Source: Chitinophaga pinensis (lineage in GTDB: Bacteria > Bacteroidota > Bacteroidia > Chitinophagales > Chitinophagaceae). Taken from it: DNA of 64,000 nt. The position numbers and the translations under genes are program-made. The notes under the pieces were generated by a model. That model ran no database searches. It was not told the DNA's origin and worked only from the letters and a program-made list of their open reading frames with translations. The stretch is from NCBI RefSeq assembly GCF_007896845.1, contig NZ_VOHS01000025.1:1-64000 (forward strand), written 5' to 3'. Each line of letters opens with the position of its first letter. Position 1 is the stretch's first letter. Below, piece after piece: positions 29,987-38,138 of this stretch.

Positions 29987-30925
29987 TTAGCTTTCATTTT
30001 GCTGCTCAGCCGGTTCATCACAGTTATTGCAGTCAAATGCGTGTTCTGCCTGTTCTGAGATCTCGTCGAGTTTTTTGCAGCCACCGCCGTTACAGTTTTT
30101 ATCCTCCACAAATTTGGCCGCATCTGCCACAGCATCTTTCACCACCCATGCTACATTCTTCAGGGTGCTGGCTTTGCTGAGTTCTTTCAATGCGTCGCCC
30201 AGCGGCTTGCGGGAATCATCATATTTCTTCTGGGAATTCTTAACGTTGTTCTCCACGTCTGTAATGAGGCTCGTACCGTCTGTCTTGGCAGTGGTGATCA
30301 GTGCAGCCAGATTATCTACATTGACAAAGGCATTGATACCGGCCACTTTTATCGCAGCCTGCACAACGTCATCAGCCTGATTAACGATCTTTTCTGCATA
30401 AGCAACGAATTCCTGTACGCTGTCTTCGATATTCTTTTTGCCGGGACCTCCCTTGGAAAGATTTTCGCGGATCAGCTTCAGCTCTTCTGAATTACAGGAA
30501 TCAGCTACTGCATCTTTCAGTTTACCTGCCAGTGTATTTACCAGACCGGCCTTCTGTTTCGCAGCCTTGATCGCAGCAACCGCCGCATCAAATGAAGTTT
30601 TCACACCGGTATATTTTGCCTGTGCAAGCGATACAGTACTGGTCAGTCCTTCGAGATCCTGACCTGTATATACGGTCACACAGTTGCTGAGGAAGTTATA
30701 TTCCTTCACAGCCCGTGCATACTTTTCATTGACTTTACGTTCGACGCATACCACCTGACTGGCTGTATTGGTCTTGATGACCTCTGCTTCAAGCGCAGCT
30801 GATTTCTGCTGTTGCTCTGTTTTCAGTACTACGCCGTAGTCTTTCATTAACAGATCGAACTGAGACGGAGAAGGTGGGACACACTGTACTACCGGCGTCT
30901 CTACCGGAGGTTTGAAATCACTCAT
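29987..30925 (-). CDS. Unrecognised helical eCIS protein with Cys-rich C-terminus
   Basis: 312 residues, unrecognised. The N-terminus is Pro-rich (PPVETPVVQCVPPSPSQFDL), followed by long amphipathic helices. The end is Cys-rich (NCNGGGCKKLDEISEQ, then FDCNNCDEP). It has no signal peptide or membrane helix. It resembles its downstream neighbour in length, helical make-up and a C-terminal Cys cluster, so the two may be distant paralogues or partners. It lies 55 bases after the sheath gene. Confidence 0.6.
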   Translation of the reverse strand: MSDFKPPVETPVVQCVPPSPSQFDLLMKDYGVVLKTEQQQKSAALEAEVIKTNTASQVVCVERKVNEKYARAVKEYNFLSNCVTVYTGQDLEGLTSTVSLAQAKYTGVKTSFDAAVAAIKAAKQKAGLVNTLAGKLKDAVADSCNSEELKLIRENLSKGGPGKKNIEDSVQEFVAYAEKIVNQADDVVQAAIKVAGINAFVNVDNLAALITTAKTDGTSLITDVENNVKNSQKKYDDSRKPLGDALKELSKASTLKNVAWVVKDAVADAAKFVEDKNCNGGGCKKLDEISEQAEHAFDCNNCDEPAEQQNES

Positions 30926-30980
30926 ATGTGGTGTATTTTCTGGGGTTTATAGTTTGTTGTTACCTGGGGTTGTCAGAGTA

Positions 30981-32378
30981 TCAGGATTCCTGCATCTTGT
31001 GACTGAATCTCAGGATGATGAACTCTGCCGGACGCACCACTGCCAGACCGATCTCGATGATCATCTTTCCTTCAAGAATATCAAATGCAGTCATTGTTTC
31101 ATTGATACCGATTTTCACGTAGAATGCATGTTCAGGTTTAGCGCCTGCCAATGCACCGGAACGCCACTGATTGATCAGGAAGTTCTCGATCATCGCCTTT
31201 ACTTTCACCCAGGTATTCGCGTCATTAGGTTCAAATACAAAACCTTCAGAAGCTTTTTTGGTAGATTCTTCCACCATGTTGAAATAACGGCGCACAGATA
31301 CATAACGCCATTCGTTGGAGTTACCATCCAGAGTACGGGCACCCCAGATCTTAATACCTCTGCCGGAAAAGAAACGGATCGCATTGATAGACTTACCTGC
31401 GTTTACGTCCACGTTCAGGTTACGCTGAATCTGGTCGCTGATATCACAGGTAACACCAGATACTGCCAGCAGGCCTTCGTTTGCAGGTGCTTTCCACACA
31501 CCACGTGAATTGTCAACGCGGGCGTATACACCAGCTACAGAAGCAGATGGAGGTAGAATGATAGAGTAGTTGGAAATGGCGAGTTTAACATTCGCTTTTT
31601 CAAGGCTGTTCAGTGCTCCGAAGTTATCGGCGCTGCCACCTACGATCACAACAGTGCTTTCGTCATATGCATAATCGAAAGTAGAACGGATGTTAGGGAA
31701 ATAAGCGGCGCCATAGCTTGGATAAGGAGAGTTGATCGCGTCTCTGAATTCCTGTGCAGCGGCGAGGATCTCGCCTTCAGTTTTCAGCGTAAGACCATTA
31801 TCAAAGATATCCATGATCACAAAACGGTCCTTCAGATCATAACACTGTGTCAGTGCTGCTTCCAGCAGTGTTTTGTAAGTATCCTGCGGCATGTTCTGGC
31901 CTTCAGGGAAAATGATAAGCGTAGGCTCATCCTGTTTTCTCAGTTCGGTCAGTGCATCCATGAATGGGTCCTGATCAATGATAGGTGTACCGAAATCCTG
32001 ATACGGACCTACAGAGATGATCCAGCATGGGCCACCACCGTTGGCATAGAACTGCTGTAGAGCATAATACATGATGTGTTTGGACAGGCCCTTGCCATCA
32101 GCAGGATCATAACTTACCGTGTAACGGGTACCGGAAGAATCGCTGGTAGTGATGGTTACAACCAGATTAACTTCCGGCTGAGGACCACCAAAGATGTTCT
32201 CATATTCCAGCAGTGAGCTGATACGCACAGGCGTACCATAGATTTCTTTACCATCTACGATGCCTGTCTGCGTAAAGCCGATAAATGCAGGAATTGCTGT
32301 TTCTACTGCCGTGATGGACGGGGGGAACTTGGAGACTTCTTCAATATACACGCCTGGTGTATAATATGTGTTTGCCAT
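30981..32378 (-). CDS. Contractile sheath protein
   Basis: 465 residues, the only sheath gene in the locus. The N-terminus YYTPGVYIEEVSKFPPSITA and the C-terminal domain (MVEESTKKASEGFVFEPND, then NQWRSGALAGAKPEHAFYVK) are diagnostic of the phage tail sheath family. A middle domain (about residues 70 to 330) carries the variable outer part. PVC-type particles have two to three sheath paralogues; here one protein must form both the baseplate-proximal ring and the shaft. It lies 11 bases after the 407-residue gene. Confidence 0.95.
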   Translation of the reverse strand: MANTYYTPGVYIEEVSKFPPSITAVETAIPAFIGFTQTGIVDGKEIYGTPVRISSLLEYENIFGGPQPEVNLVVTITTSDSSGTRYTVSYDPADGKGLSKHIMYYALQQFYANGGGPCWIISVGPYQDFGTPIIDQDPFMDALTELRKQDEPTLIIFPEGQNMPQDTYKTLLEAALTQCYDLKDRFVIMDIFDNGLTLKTEGEILAAAQEFRDAINSPYPSYGAAYFPNIRSTFDYAYDESTVVIVGGSADNFGALNSLEKANVKLAISNYSIILPPSASVAGVYARVDNSRGVWKAPANEGLLAVSGVTCDISDQIQRNLNVDVNAGKSINAIRFFSGRGIKIWGARTLDGNSNEWRYVSVRRYFNMVEESTKKASEGFVFEPNDANTWVKVKAMIENFLINQWRSGALAGAKPEHAFYVKIGINETMTAFDILEGKMIIEIGLAVVRPAEFIILRFSHKMQES

Positions 32379-32389
32379 AGTTGATCGAT

Positions 32390-33613
32390 TTATAATTTCA
32401 TTTTAGGAAGTAAAATTTCGGAACATATCAGATCGCCTTGTCTGCTGATCAGCTCTCCGTCCGGATTAGGGAGGTTGACAGCAGCGTAGCTCACTTTACG
32501 ATAGGATTGCATCAGCGGGTAAGGCTGTTTGCTGATGATCACCTTTCTGATACCTGGCGGAGCGGGAGAGATTTCATCCCAGTTACTATCTGCACCCGGT
32601 GTATCACCTTTTTGCAGATAATATTTCCAGTAGGTCGCCCTGCTGGCAAAACGTAGCTCAAACACAGGTGCAGCAGGTAATGTCAGCAAACCATCTGCAT
32701 CTATCAGCTGGAATGCAGTATCCGCAGGTTGCATTACCAGATCGAGCACACCCCAGGCATCTCTCTGATAAAGCGTTGCATGCAGATATATTGTGTAACT
32801 ACGGGTATAGTTATTACTACCGGCGATCTTCAATGTATAGATACCATCCGGTGTACCGGTGAAGTCAAGCAATGCATCACGTAAACCACCCACCTGCTGA
32901 AAAGGCAATGTTTTAATTTCATCCGCACCGCGCAGCAATGTAAACGTGGCCTGCTCTACTCCCTGCTGATCGAAAGTGTATGGAAATTTCAATGGCAGCA
33001 GTATACGGTCATATTCGTTGATATAATGAAAATCATCTGTGTTGATCCAGCCTGTAGCCGCACTATCCGTGCGTGCAATGGCCTGAGATACGTTCCCATT
33101 CACAATGGCGGTTTCTCCCATTTCATAGGTCCTTCCATCAGTGATTGCTTCAACGGCTGTCGAAAGCGACGGAAAAGATTTACCGCTGGTCGTATCGTCA
33201 TTGGTGAAATAATAAACCGAAGGGAATACAGGGTTAATACGCAGGTTACTGCGCGACACCAGAGCGGCGTTCTTCAGTCGTATCAAAAACTGCAGGCGCA
33301 ATTGCCCATCCAGTGGTACCGCAGTTGTCAATGCTCCGCCGGGGCCTGGTGTTGAAGCGACACCCAGCACAATCCCTGTAGAAGTCTGACGGTAAACGAT
33401 ACGTTGTCCTTTTAATTTTTTTTCTGTAGCAGGTGTAGGGGTGATGCTCACATCATCCATCAGATTATACCGGTTATCCATAAGGAGATCGGCCAATCTG
33501 AACTCCTGGTCTTCCTGTGACAGGCTGTAATAGTTGCTGCCCTCCTTATCAAGATAGAAGCTGTGCAACATATTTACAACTGCCAGGCGCCTGTATGTAA
33601 TCTGAAAAGCCAT
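32390..33613 (-). CDS. Unrecognised beta-rich eCIS protein next to cap gene
   Basis: 407 residues, no recognised family. It opens with ITYRRLAVVNMLHSFYLDKE and is mostly beta-strand, with a central region (residues 200 to 290) that reads like one or two Ig-like sandwiches (TFDQQGVEQATFTLLRGADE; SNNYTRSYTIYLHATLYQR). It lies 3 bases after the DUF4255 cap gene and 11 bases before the sheath gene. In Algoriphagus eCIS a 'cap adaptor' sits between cap and sheath/tube; the position of this gene makes it a candidate for that role. No sequence evidence confirms it. Confidence 0.6.
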   Translation of the reverse strand: MAFQITYRRLAVVNMLHSFYLDKEGSNYYSLSQEDQEFRLADLLMDNRYNLMDDVSITPTPATEKKLKGQRIVYRQTSTGIVLGVASTPGPGGALTTAVPLDGQLRLQFLIRLKNAALVSRSNLRINPVFPSVYYFTNDDTTSGKSFPSLSTAVEAITDGRTYEMGETAIVNGNVSQAIARTDSAATGWINTDDFHYINEYDRILLPLKFPYTFDQQGVEQATFTLLRGADEIKTLPFQQVGGLRDALLDFTGTPDGIYTLKIAGSNNYTRSYTIYLHATLYQRDAWGVLDLVMQPADTAFQLIDADGLLTLPAAPVFELRFASRATYWKYYLQKGDTPGADSNWDEISPAPPGIRKVIISKQPYPLMQSYRKVSYAAVNLPNPDGELISRQGDLICSEILLPKMKL

Positions 33614-33616
33614 TCA

Positions 33617-34231
33617 TTATGATTTGGGGAAAGCAATACTGTCTTTGGACTGGATCTGCTCCACAATGGTACCAAGTCCTGTTATCCTGTTCTCTGTGAT
33701 CTTTACGAGTCTTACTTTGTATAACACACTAGGCATTTGCTTACCACCCAATGCGCCCCATAGATGATTCAACTGTTCAAATGAGAGGGAAAACAGCTCA
33801 AGGTGTAACTGCAAGTCATCCAGCGCCTGACCGCTATTGATCAGGACTTCGTTAGGAGAGTTCTTCAGCGTAAAACTACTTTTACCCTGAAAGAACTGAA
33901 TAGCCTGAGAGAGTCGTGACAGCGCATCTTCATAGTTCTTATAATGTGCTGACACCAACATGTACAGGTTAAGATAAATAGGAGGATTATGATAGGCGAT
34001 GCCCTGCGCATTCCTGTAAAAATGTGAACTATTTTTCAGGGTTGCTTCCTCCTCTATATTCACCATGCTCAGAATGATTCGTTCTTCTGCGCCCGGGGGT
34101 CTGTCAGGTGTTTCCAGCGTAGCTACATTGTCCAGCACTACATGGCTTTCGGGGTCGTTTCCCATAGGGTTAAAGGACTGGATATAACTATCTAACTGGT
34201 CTTTTAATAACTTAAAAGCAGTGAAGATCAT
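33617..34231 (-). CDS. DUF4255 (Pvc16-like) tail terminator/cap protein
   Basis: 204 residues from the ATG at 34231. A TTG 18 bases further upstream is in frame, but family members begin with a short 'MIxxAxxxLxxxLNxYL' helix, matching MIFTAFKLLKDQLDSYIQSF. The domain continues with ERIILSMVNIEEEATLKN, PPIYLNLYMLVSAHYKNYED and ALSRLSQAIQFFQGKSSF, all typical of DUF4255 / Pvc16_N. This hexameric protein caps the distal end of tube and sheath. It is the first well-recognised gene of the eCIS run. Confidence 0.9.
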   Translation of the reverse strand: MIFTAFKLLKDQLDSYIQSFNPMGNDPESHVVLDNVATLETPDRPPGAEERIILSMVNIEEEATLKNSSHFYRNAQGIAYHNPPIYLNLYMLVSAHYKNYEDALSRLSQAIQFFQGKSSFTLKNSPNEVLINSGQALDDLQLHLELFSLSFEQLNHLWGALGGKQMPSVLYKVRLVKITENRITGLGTIVEQIQSKDSIAFPKS

Positions 34232-34245
34232 GGTTATGATTTTAA

Positions 34246-34558
34246 TCAAGACACGGAGATCAGGCCAATGGCTATTGCCAGCGGCTGCATACTCGATATG
34301 ATGTATTCTTTATGGATACGGTTGATGAGGAAAATGGTGTACCAGTCTTCCTGTACAGCACATGCAGCATTCTGAATTACGGATTTCTTTTTGGGGTGTA
34401 ATAATGACCATAATGCACATGTTGCGGTGACTGCAGCGCATCAAGAGTTACAAGTTCTTCTTTTCTGTTATGATTTTTCTTTTCGGGGTAATTAAAAAAA
34501 TTGTCTTCTAATTATTTATATTCTGGAGTTCTTCAAACGCATAACACACGATTACCAT
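34246..34558 (-). CDS. Small unrecognised gene heading the eCIS run, frameshifted
   Basis: No single long open frame exists, but the minus strand reads protein-like in pieces: from an ATG at 34558 (MVIVCYAFEELQNINN), then after a one-base break near 34510 a segment with EDNFFNYPEKKNHNRKEE and LVTLDALQSPQHVHYGHYYT, and after another near 34385 a helical end with AVQEDWYTIFLINRIHKEY that stops at a TGA at 34246. The reconstruction gives about 104 residues. The stop lies 14 bases before the cap gene ATG. The family is unknown. The last 45 residues are the most convincing; the start is uncertain. Confidence 0.42.
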
Positions 34559-34947
34559 AGAGAATGTAAAACTAGGTATTATTCCCGAAATAAAAAACTT
34601 TTAAATACTCATGAGCAGAAATTGCGTACAAGTACGCAGCGGGTTTTTAGCGGTGGATACGTCCTCCTTTTTCATATCAATACTATGCGTTTATACGCTG
34701 ACTATTTTCATCATATTTCGCTCCTCTTTTATATCGTATTTTCATAGAATAGCACACGCCTGACGGATACATTTTTTTTCAATTTGTTCAATTGCCTGCG
34801 AATCGCTTTTCATTTTTATTCATATGCCACCGCCTCACCATTAAACATACACCCAACTACACACGCATCCTTTTAATAACAACTAATGCACACCCGCCGG
34901 CATCACAGTTGCTTACCCTACATTTATGGCAACCAATACAATTTGCG
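34559..34947. other. Intergenic region between divergent eCIS locus and plus-strand gene
   Basis: About 390 AT-rich bases with no convincing reading frame. It must hold the promoters for the leftward eCIS operon and the rightward unrecognised gene. No good TAnnTTTG element paired with an upstream TTG was found for either direction. The clearest structure is the short inverted repeat at 34623 to 34638. Confidence 0.5.
34623..34638. promoter_or_regulatory. Perfect short inverted repeat upstream of eCIS operon
   Basis: TGCGTAC, AA, GTACGCA: a perfect 7-base dyad about 65 bases before the first eCIS start. It is followed on the plus strand by GCGGGTTTTTAG. It could be an operator for an eCIS regulator or a small hairpin. 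No regulator gene recognised in the window can be tied to it. Confidence 0.3.
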
Positions 34948-35706
34948 ATGGCAATACAAACATCTATCATCCCTTTTACAGGCCGGCTGGGTAACCTGAT
35001 CGGCTACCGCCGTAATGGGGTCTATTACCTGCGTAGCATGCCCCAAAAGGTGCGGCAGACCATGGCCACCTGTCGTGCAGCAAAACGCTTCGGTATCGCG
35101 AGTAAACGGGGCGCCTTACTCCGTAAGGCTATTTATGGCGAACTGGATATCCCATGTGATAGTAGTCATATTACCCGGCTTACCGCCGCACTGATTCACA
35201 CAGGCGTCCATAACATACGTGCCCTGCAAGGCTTCCGCTTCAATCAGTCAGCTGCTATCAGTCGCTTCTTTGCGGTTACACCGGTATTCTCTGAAGACGG
35301 ACATTTGCATATCCCCGCCCAGACATTGCCAATATTCAAAGGCATCCGTACATGGGCAGTAAAAGTGATTGCTACGCGTATCGACTTCAACACACGCAAA
35401 ACAACCGGTACAGATATCGCCGGTATTACAATAGATCCCCGGGTACCTTTTAACGGTGCAAACCTGTCTGTATCCGCTCCGGGTAACGGTACACTTGTAG
35501 TGGTCCTGCAGGTACAGGCATGCAGCGATCAGCATCCGTCCCAAAACAAACAACTGCTGACAGCGGATATCATCGCTGTACAGGAAACAAAGGTTGCTGT
35601 AGTGAAAACGGCAGCAGTTGCACAAACTCATATACCCGTATCCGAAGAACAGGTATTACGCCCCGCACGTGCTTATAAGAAGCTGTCTCCTGTTCAAAGG
35701 GAATAG
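34948..35706 (+). CDS. Unrecognised Bacteroidota protein
   Basis: 252 residues from the ATG at 34948. The frame is open 52 codons further upstream, but that part is not protein-like and the conserved-looking protein starts at MAIQTSIIPFTGRLGNLIGY. The N-terminal 80 residues are basic (RRNGVYYLRSMPQKVRQTMA; KRFGIASKRGALLRKAIYGE) and the rest is beta-rich. There is no signal peptide. Proteins with this 'GRLGNLIGYRRNG' opening occur in Bacteroidota, to my recollection, without a known function. It is divergent from the eCIS run and followed by a terminator-like hairpin. Confidence 0.65.
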   Translation: MAIQTSIIPFTGRLGNLIGYRRNGVYYLRSMPQKVRQTMATCRAAKRFGIASKRGALLRKAIYGELDIPCDSSHITRLTAALIHTGVHNIRALQGFRFNQSAAISRFFAVTPVFSEDGHLHIPAQTLPIFKGIRTWAVKVIATRIDFNTRKTTGTDIAGITIDPRVPFNGANLSVSAPGNGTLVVVLQVQACSDQHPSQNKQLLTADIIAVQETKVAVVKTAAVAQTHIPVSEEQVLRPARAYKKLSPVQRE

Positions 35707-35799
35707 ACCATCTGTTGCCATGCAATTGTATAAAGGTGCCCTCATATATTCATTACAGCTCATTTAGTCATACCGTATTTTCCTTAATAAGTTATTTGC

Positions 35800-35820
35800 A
35801 GCCCATGCAAAGGGCTTTTC
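35800..35820 (+). terminator. Terminator-like hairpin
   Basis: AGCCC, a 7-base loop, GGGCT, then TTTTC. A short stem lying 94 bases downstream of the unrecognised plus-strand gene. Confidence 0.4.
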
Positions 35821-35939
35821 TATTGCCGCAGCATTTCTCCTCCTCCCTGATCAGCACCTTCCTGTCAAGTCCAGCTCACCACCTGTTATACGTCCTGTAT
35901 ATGTATCGTATACACCGTCACAACGCCCGGTATACTAAA

Positions 35940-35972
35940 AGAAAAGGGCCAGCTAAGCCGGCCCTTTCTTTT
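35940..35972. terminator. Bidirectional terminator
   Basis: The inverted repeat AAAGGGCCAGC, TAA, GCCGGCCCTTT flanked by A-rich and T-rich runs lies between the converging ends of the unrecognised gene and the GH20 gene, and can serve both. Confidence 0.8.
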
Positions 35973-35988
35973 AACTTTATCAGAATGA

Positions 35989-37818
35989 TTAATTACCCTC
36001 CAACGGCACCGTAAACATATTGCTCACTCTACCACCCGGTGTCACAATGATATAGTTCAATACCATCGGTTTCTCACTCTTACCTTTCACAGGTAGTGAT
36101 ATCGCGCCGTTGTACAGATTGGCTGTCTGATCAGCTTTATGTCCGTCAACAGTATAATACACATTACTATTCGCCACAAACGGAATGATCTCCGCCGTTC
36201 TTCTGCCGGCAGCATCTGTACCAAATGTTACCTTCGCCTCCGGAATACGATAAAACACCTTCATCTGTTCCAGCTCCTGTAAACGTAATGGTAAGCGCTG
36301 GGTTGAAAAGTCATCATAGTTCTGCTGACTCCTCGCTGACCACGCCACTTCTGACAATGCCAGCATACGTGGGAACAGCATATATTCCAGTTTATTATTG
36401 GTACCGATATATTCTGTCCAGAGGTTAGCCTGTACACCCAGTACATGTTGTTGCTGTTCCGGTGTCAGGGAATCAGGACGTGGATGATAGCTATATACTC
36501 TTTCCAGCGGCAGGAATCCACCAATAGCTGTTGGTTCATTCTGTTTGTCTTTAGACTGATAATGGTCGATGTACAAGTGACTATTAGGCGTCATGATCAC
36601 ATCATGTCCCATTCTGGCCGCTGCAATACCGCCTTTCTCGCCTCTCCAGCTCATCACAGTTGCGTTAGGTGCTAATCCGCCTTCCAGTATCTCATCCCAA
36701 CCTACCAGACGTCTGCCGTTCTTATTCAGAAATTTCTCGATACGGGCAATGAAATAGCTCTGTAACTCATGCTCGTCTTTCAGCTTCTGCTTCGCAATAA
36801 GGCTCTGTGCAAATTTAGACTCCTGCCAGTGCTCCTTTGGTACCTCATCACCACCTACGTGGATGTATTCACCCGGGAAGATCGCCATCACCTCTGTCAG
36901 CACGTCTTCGAGGAATTTGAACGTCTCTTCCTTCGGACAATAGATCGCATAATGCACGCCCCAGTAACCCGGTACGTGGTACATGGTATCTTTACAGCCA
37001 AACTGTGGATAGGCAGCCAGTACGGCTGTACTATGACCCGGCAGTTCGATCTCCGGCAGAATGGTGATCTTACGGTCAGCGGCATATTTTACCAGCTCAC
37101 GCGCCTCTTCCTGTGAATAATAACCGCCGTGTTTTACGCCATCATACACAAAAGGTTTGTAATCGCCATACTGTCCCAGAATACTGGAATCACGCCATGC
37201 GGATACCTGTGTCAGTTTCGGGTACTTTTTGATCTCCAGTCTCCATCCCTGATCATCTGTCAGATGCCAATGCAGTCTGTTGAATTTAAAATAAGCCAGC
37301 AGATCAACGATCTTCTTCATTTCATCGAGTGAGAAGAAATGTCTTGCTACGTCGATCATCACGCCACGGTAACCAAACTCCGGCTTGTCATTGATGTTGA
37401 CTGCCGGCACTGTCAGTCCGCCGTTCTGCGTTTCGATCAGCTGCAATACTGATTGCAGTCCATAAAAACAACCTGCACTACCTCCCTTGATAGTGATCCT
37501 GTCAGCCGTTACACTCAGGCTATAAGCCTCTTGTGCGGCGGCATCTGCCTGATCTTCCAGCACAATCGCCTTTCCGCTGGCCTCACGGGCCACCGTCAGT
37601 TTGATACCATAACGATTCAGGAGAAATTCATTGAACAGGTCTGCATTTTTTCTTGCCGCATCACTTGCTGCAACCAATACTGTCTGTTTACCTAATACAA
37701 AATGGCCCGCCGCTGCCAGTACAGCAACCGGTTTCGGGATAATAGCGTAGTTACTTTGTGCATGAGCGCCACTAACGCCGAGTGTTAAGACCAAAATAGA
37801 TGCAATTCTTTTTAACAT
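35989..37818 (-). CDS. Beta-N-acetylhexosaminidase, GH20
   Basis: 609 residues. An N-terminal signal peptide (LVLTLGVSGAHAQ) is followed by a GH20b-type beta domain to about residue 150, then the catalytic barrel with YRGVMIDVARHFFSLDEMKK, FNRLHWHLTDDQGWRLEIKK and the catalytic Asp324-Glu325 pair in YIHVGGDEVPKEHW. The last 80 residues form a beta-rich tail. It removes terminal GlcNAc or GalNAc from glycans by substrate-assisted catalysis, and is probably periplasmic or surface-exposed. It stands alone, divergent from the CHAT gene, with no polysaccharide-utilisation transporter beside it. Confidence 0.93.
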   Translation of the reverse strand: MLKRIASILVLTLGVSGAHAQSNYAIIPKPVAVLAAAGHFVLGKQTVLVAASDAARKNADLFNEFLLNRYGIKLTVAREASGKAIVLEDQADAAAQEAYSLSVTADRITIKGGSAGCFYGLQSVLQLIETQNGGLTVPAVNINDKPEFGYRGVMIDVARHFFSLDEMKKIVDLLAYFKFNRLHWHLTDDQGWRLEIKKYPKLTQVSAWRDSSILGQYGDYKPFVYDGVKHGGYYSQEEARELVKYAADRKITILPEIELPGHSTAVLAAYPQFGCKDTMYHVPGYWGVHYAIYCPKEETFKFLEDVLTEVMAIFPGEYIHVGGDEVPKEHWQESKFAQSLIAKQKLKDEHELQSYFIARIEKFLNKNGRRLVGWDEILEGGLAPNATVMSWRGEKGGIAAARMGHDVIMTPNSHLYIDHYQSKDKQNEPTAIGGFLPLERVYSYHPRPDSLTPEQQQHVLGVQANLWTEYIGTNNKLEYMLFPRMLALSEVAWSARSQQNYDDFSTQRLPLRLQELEQMKVFYRIPEAKVTFGTDAAGRRTAEIIPFVANSNVYYTVDGHKADQTANLYNGAISLPVKGKSEKPMVLNYIIVTPGGRVSNMFTVPLEGN

Positions 37819-38138
37819 CTTGTTACTTTAATAGTTTACGAATTATTTGCCTGGTGTAAGATTGCAATGCCTGTAAACATGGAATAGACCCCTTATTGCC
37901 ATAATATTCTCCTATTATGATATTATTTATACTGGTTTTCCGTAACGGGCTTCGTTAGCAGCCAATATAGAAATAATTTAATGGGAATCAAAGCTCAGCT
38001 GGCTATAGTCCATTATATTTTTCAATTGCAATTAAATTCCTTAACTTAATAGTGGTATATTATAAATAACAGCTAAGTTTCGAAGCACCCCAGCAACCCC
38101 AATATATCCTTCCAACCTGGTTAAAACATTACTGAGAA
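37819..38138. other. Divergent intergenic region
   Basis: 320 AT-rich bases between the GH20 gene and the CHAT/STAND pair. It must contain both promoters. TAAGTTTC at about 38070 is a weak match to the Bacteroidota -7 element for the rightward genes. No reading frame or strong hairpin was seen. Confidence 0.4.

Noticed and set aside
1..34558. Type VI secretion system or prophage as explanation for the VgrG, PAAR, sheath and tube genes.
   Set aside because: Presence of DUF4255, DUF5908, CIS-tube/LysM and CIS tape-measure genes, and absence of TssJ/L/M, ClpV, capsid, portal, terminase or lysis genes, point to eCIS.
34792..34947. An upstream extension of the unrecognised plus-strand protein by 52 codons.
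   Set aside because: The extension is AT-rich intergenic-like sequence without protein character; the ATG at 34948 starts the conserved-looking part.
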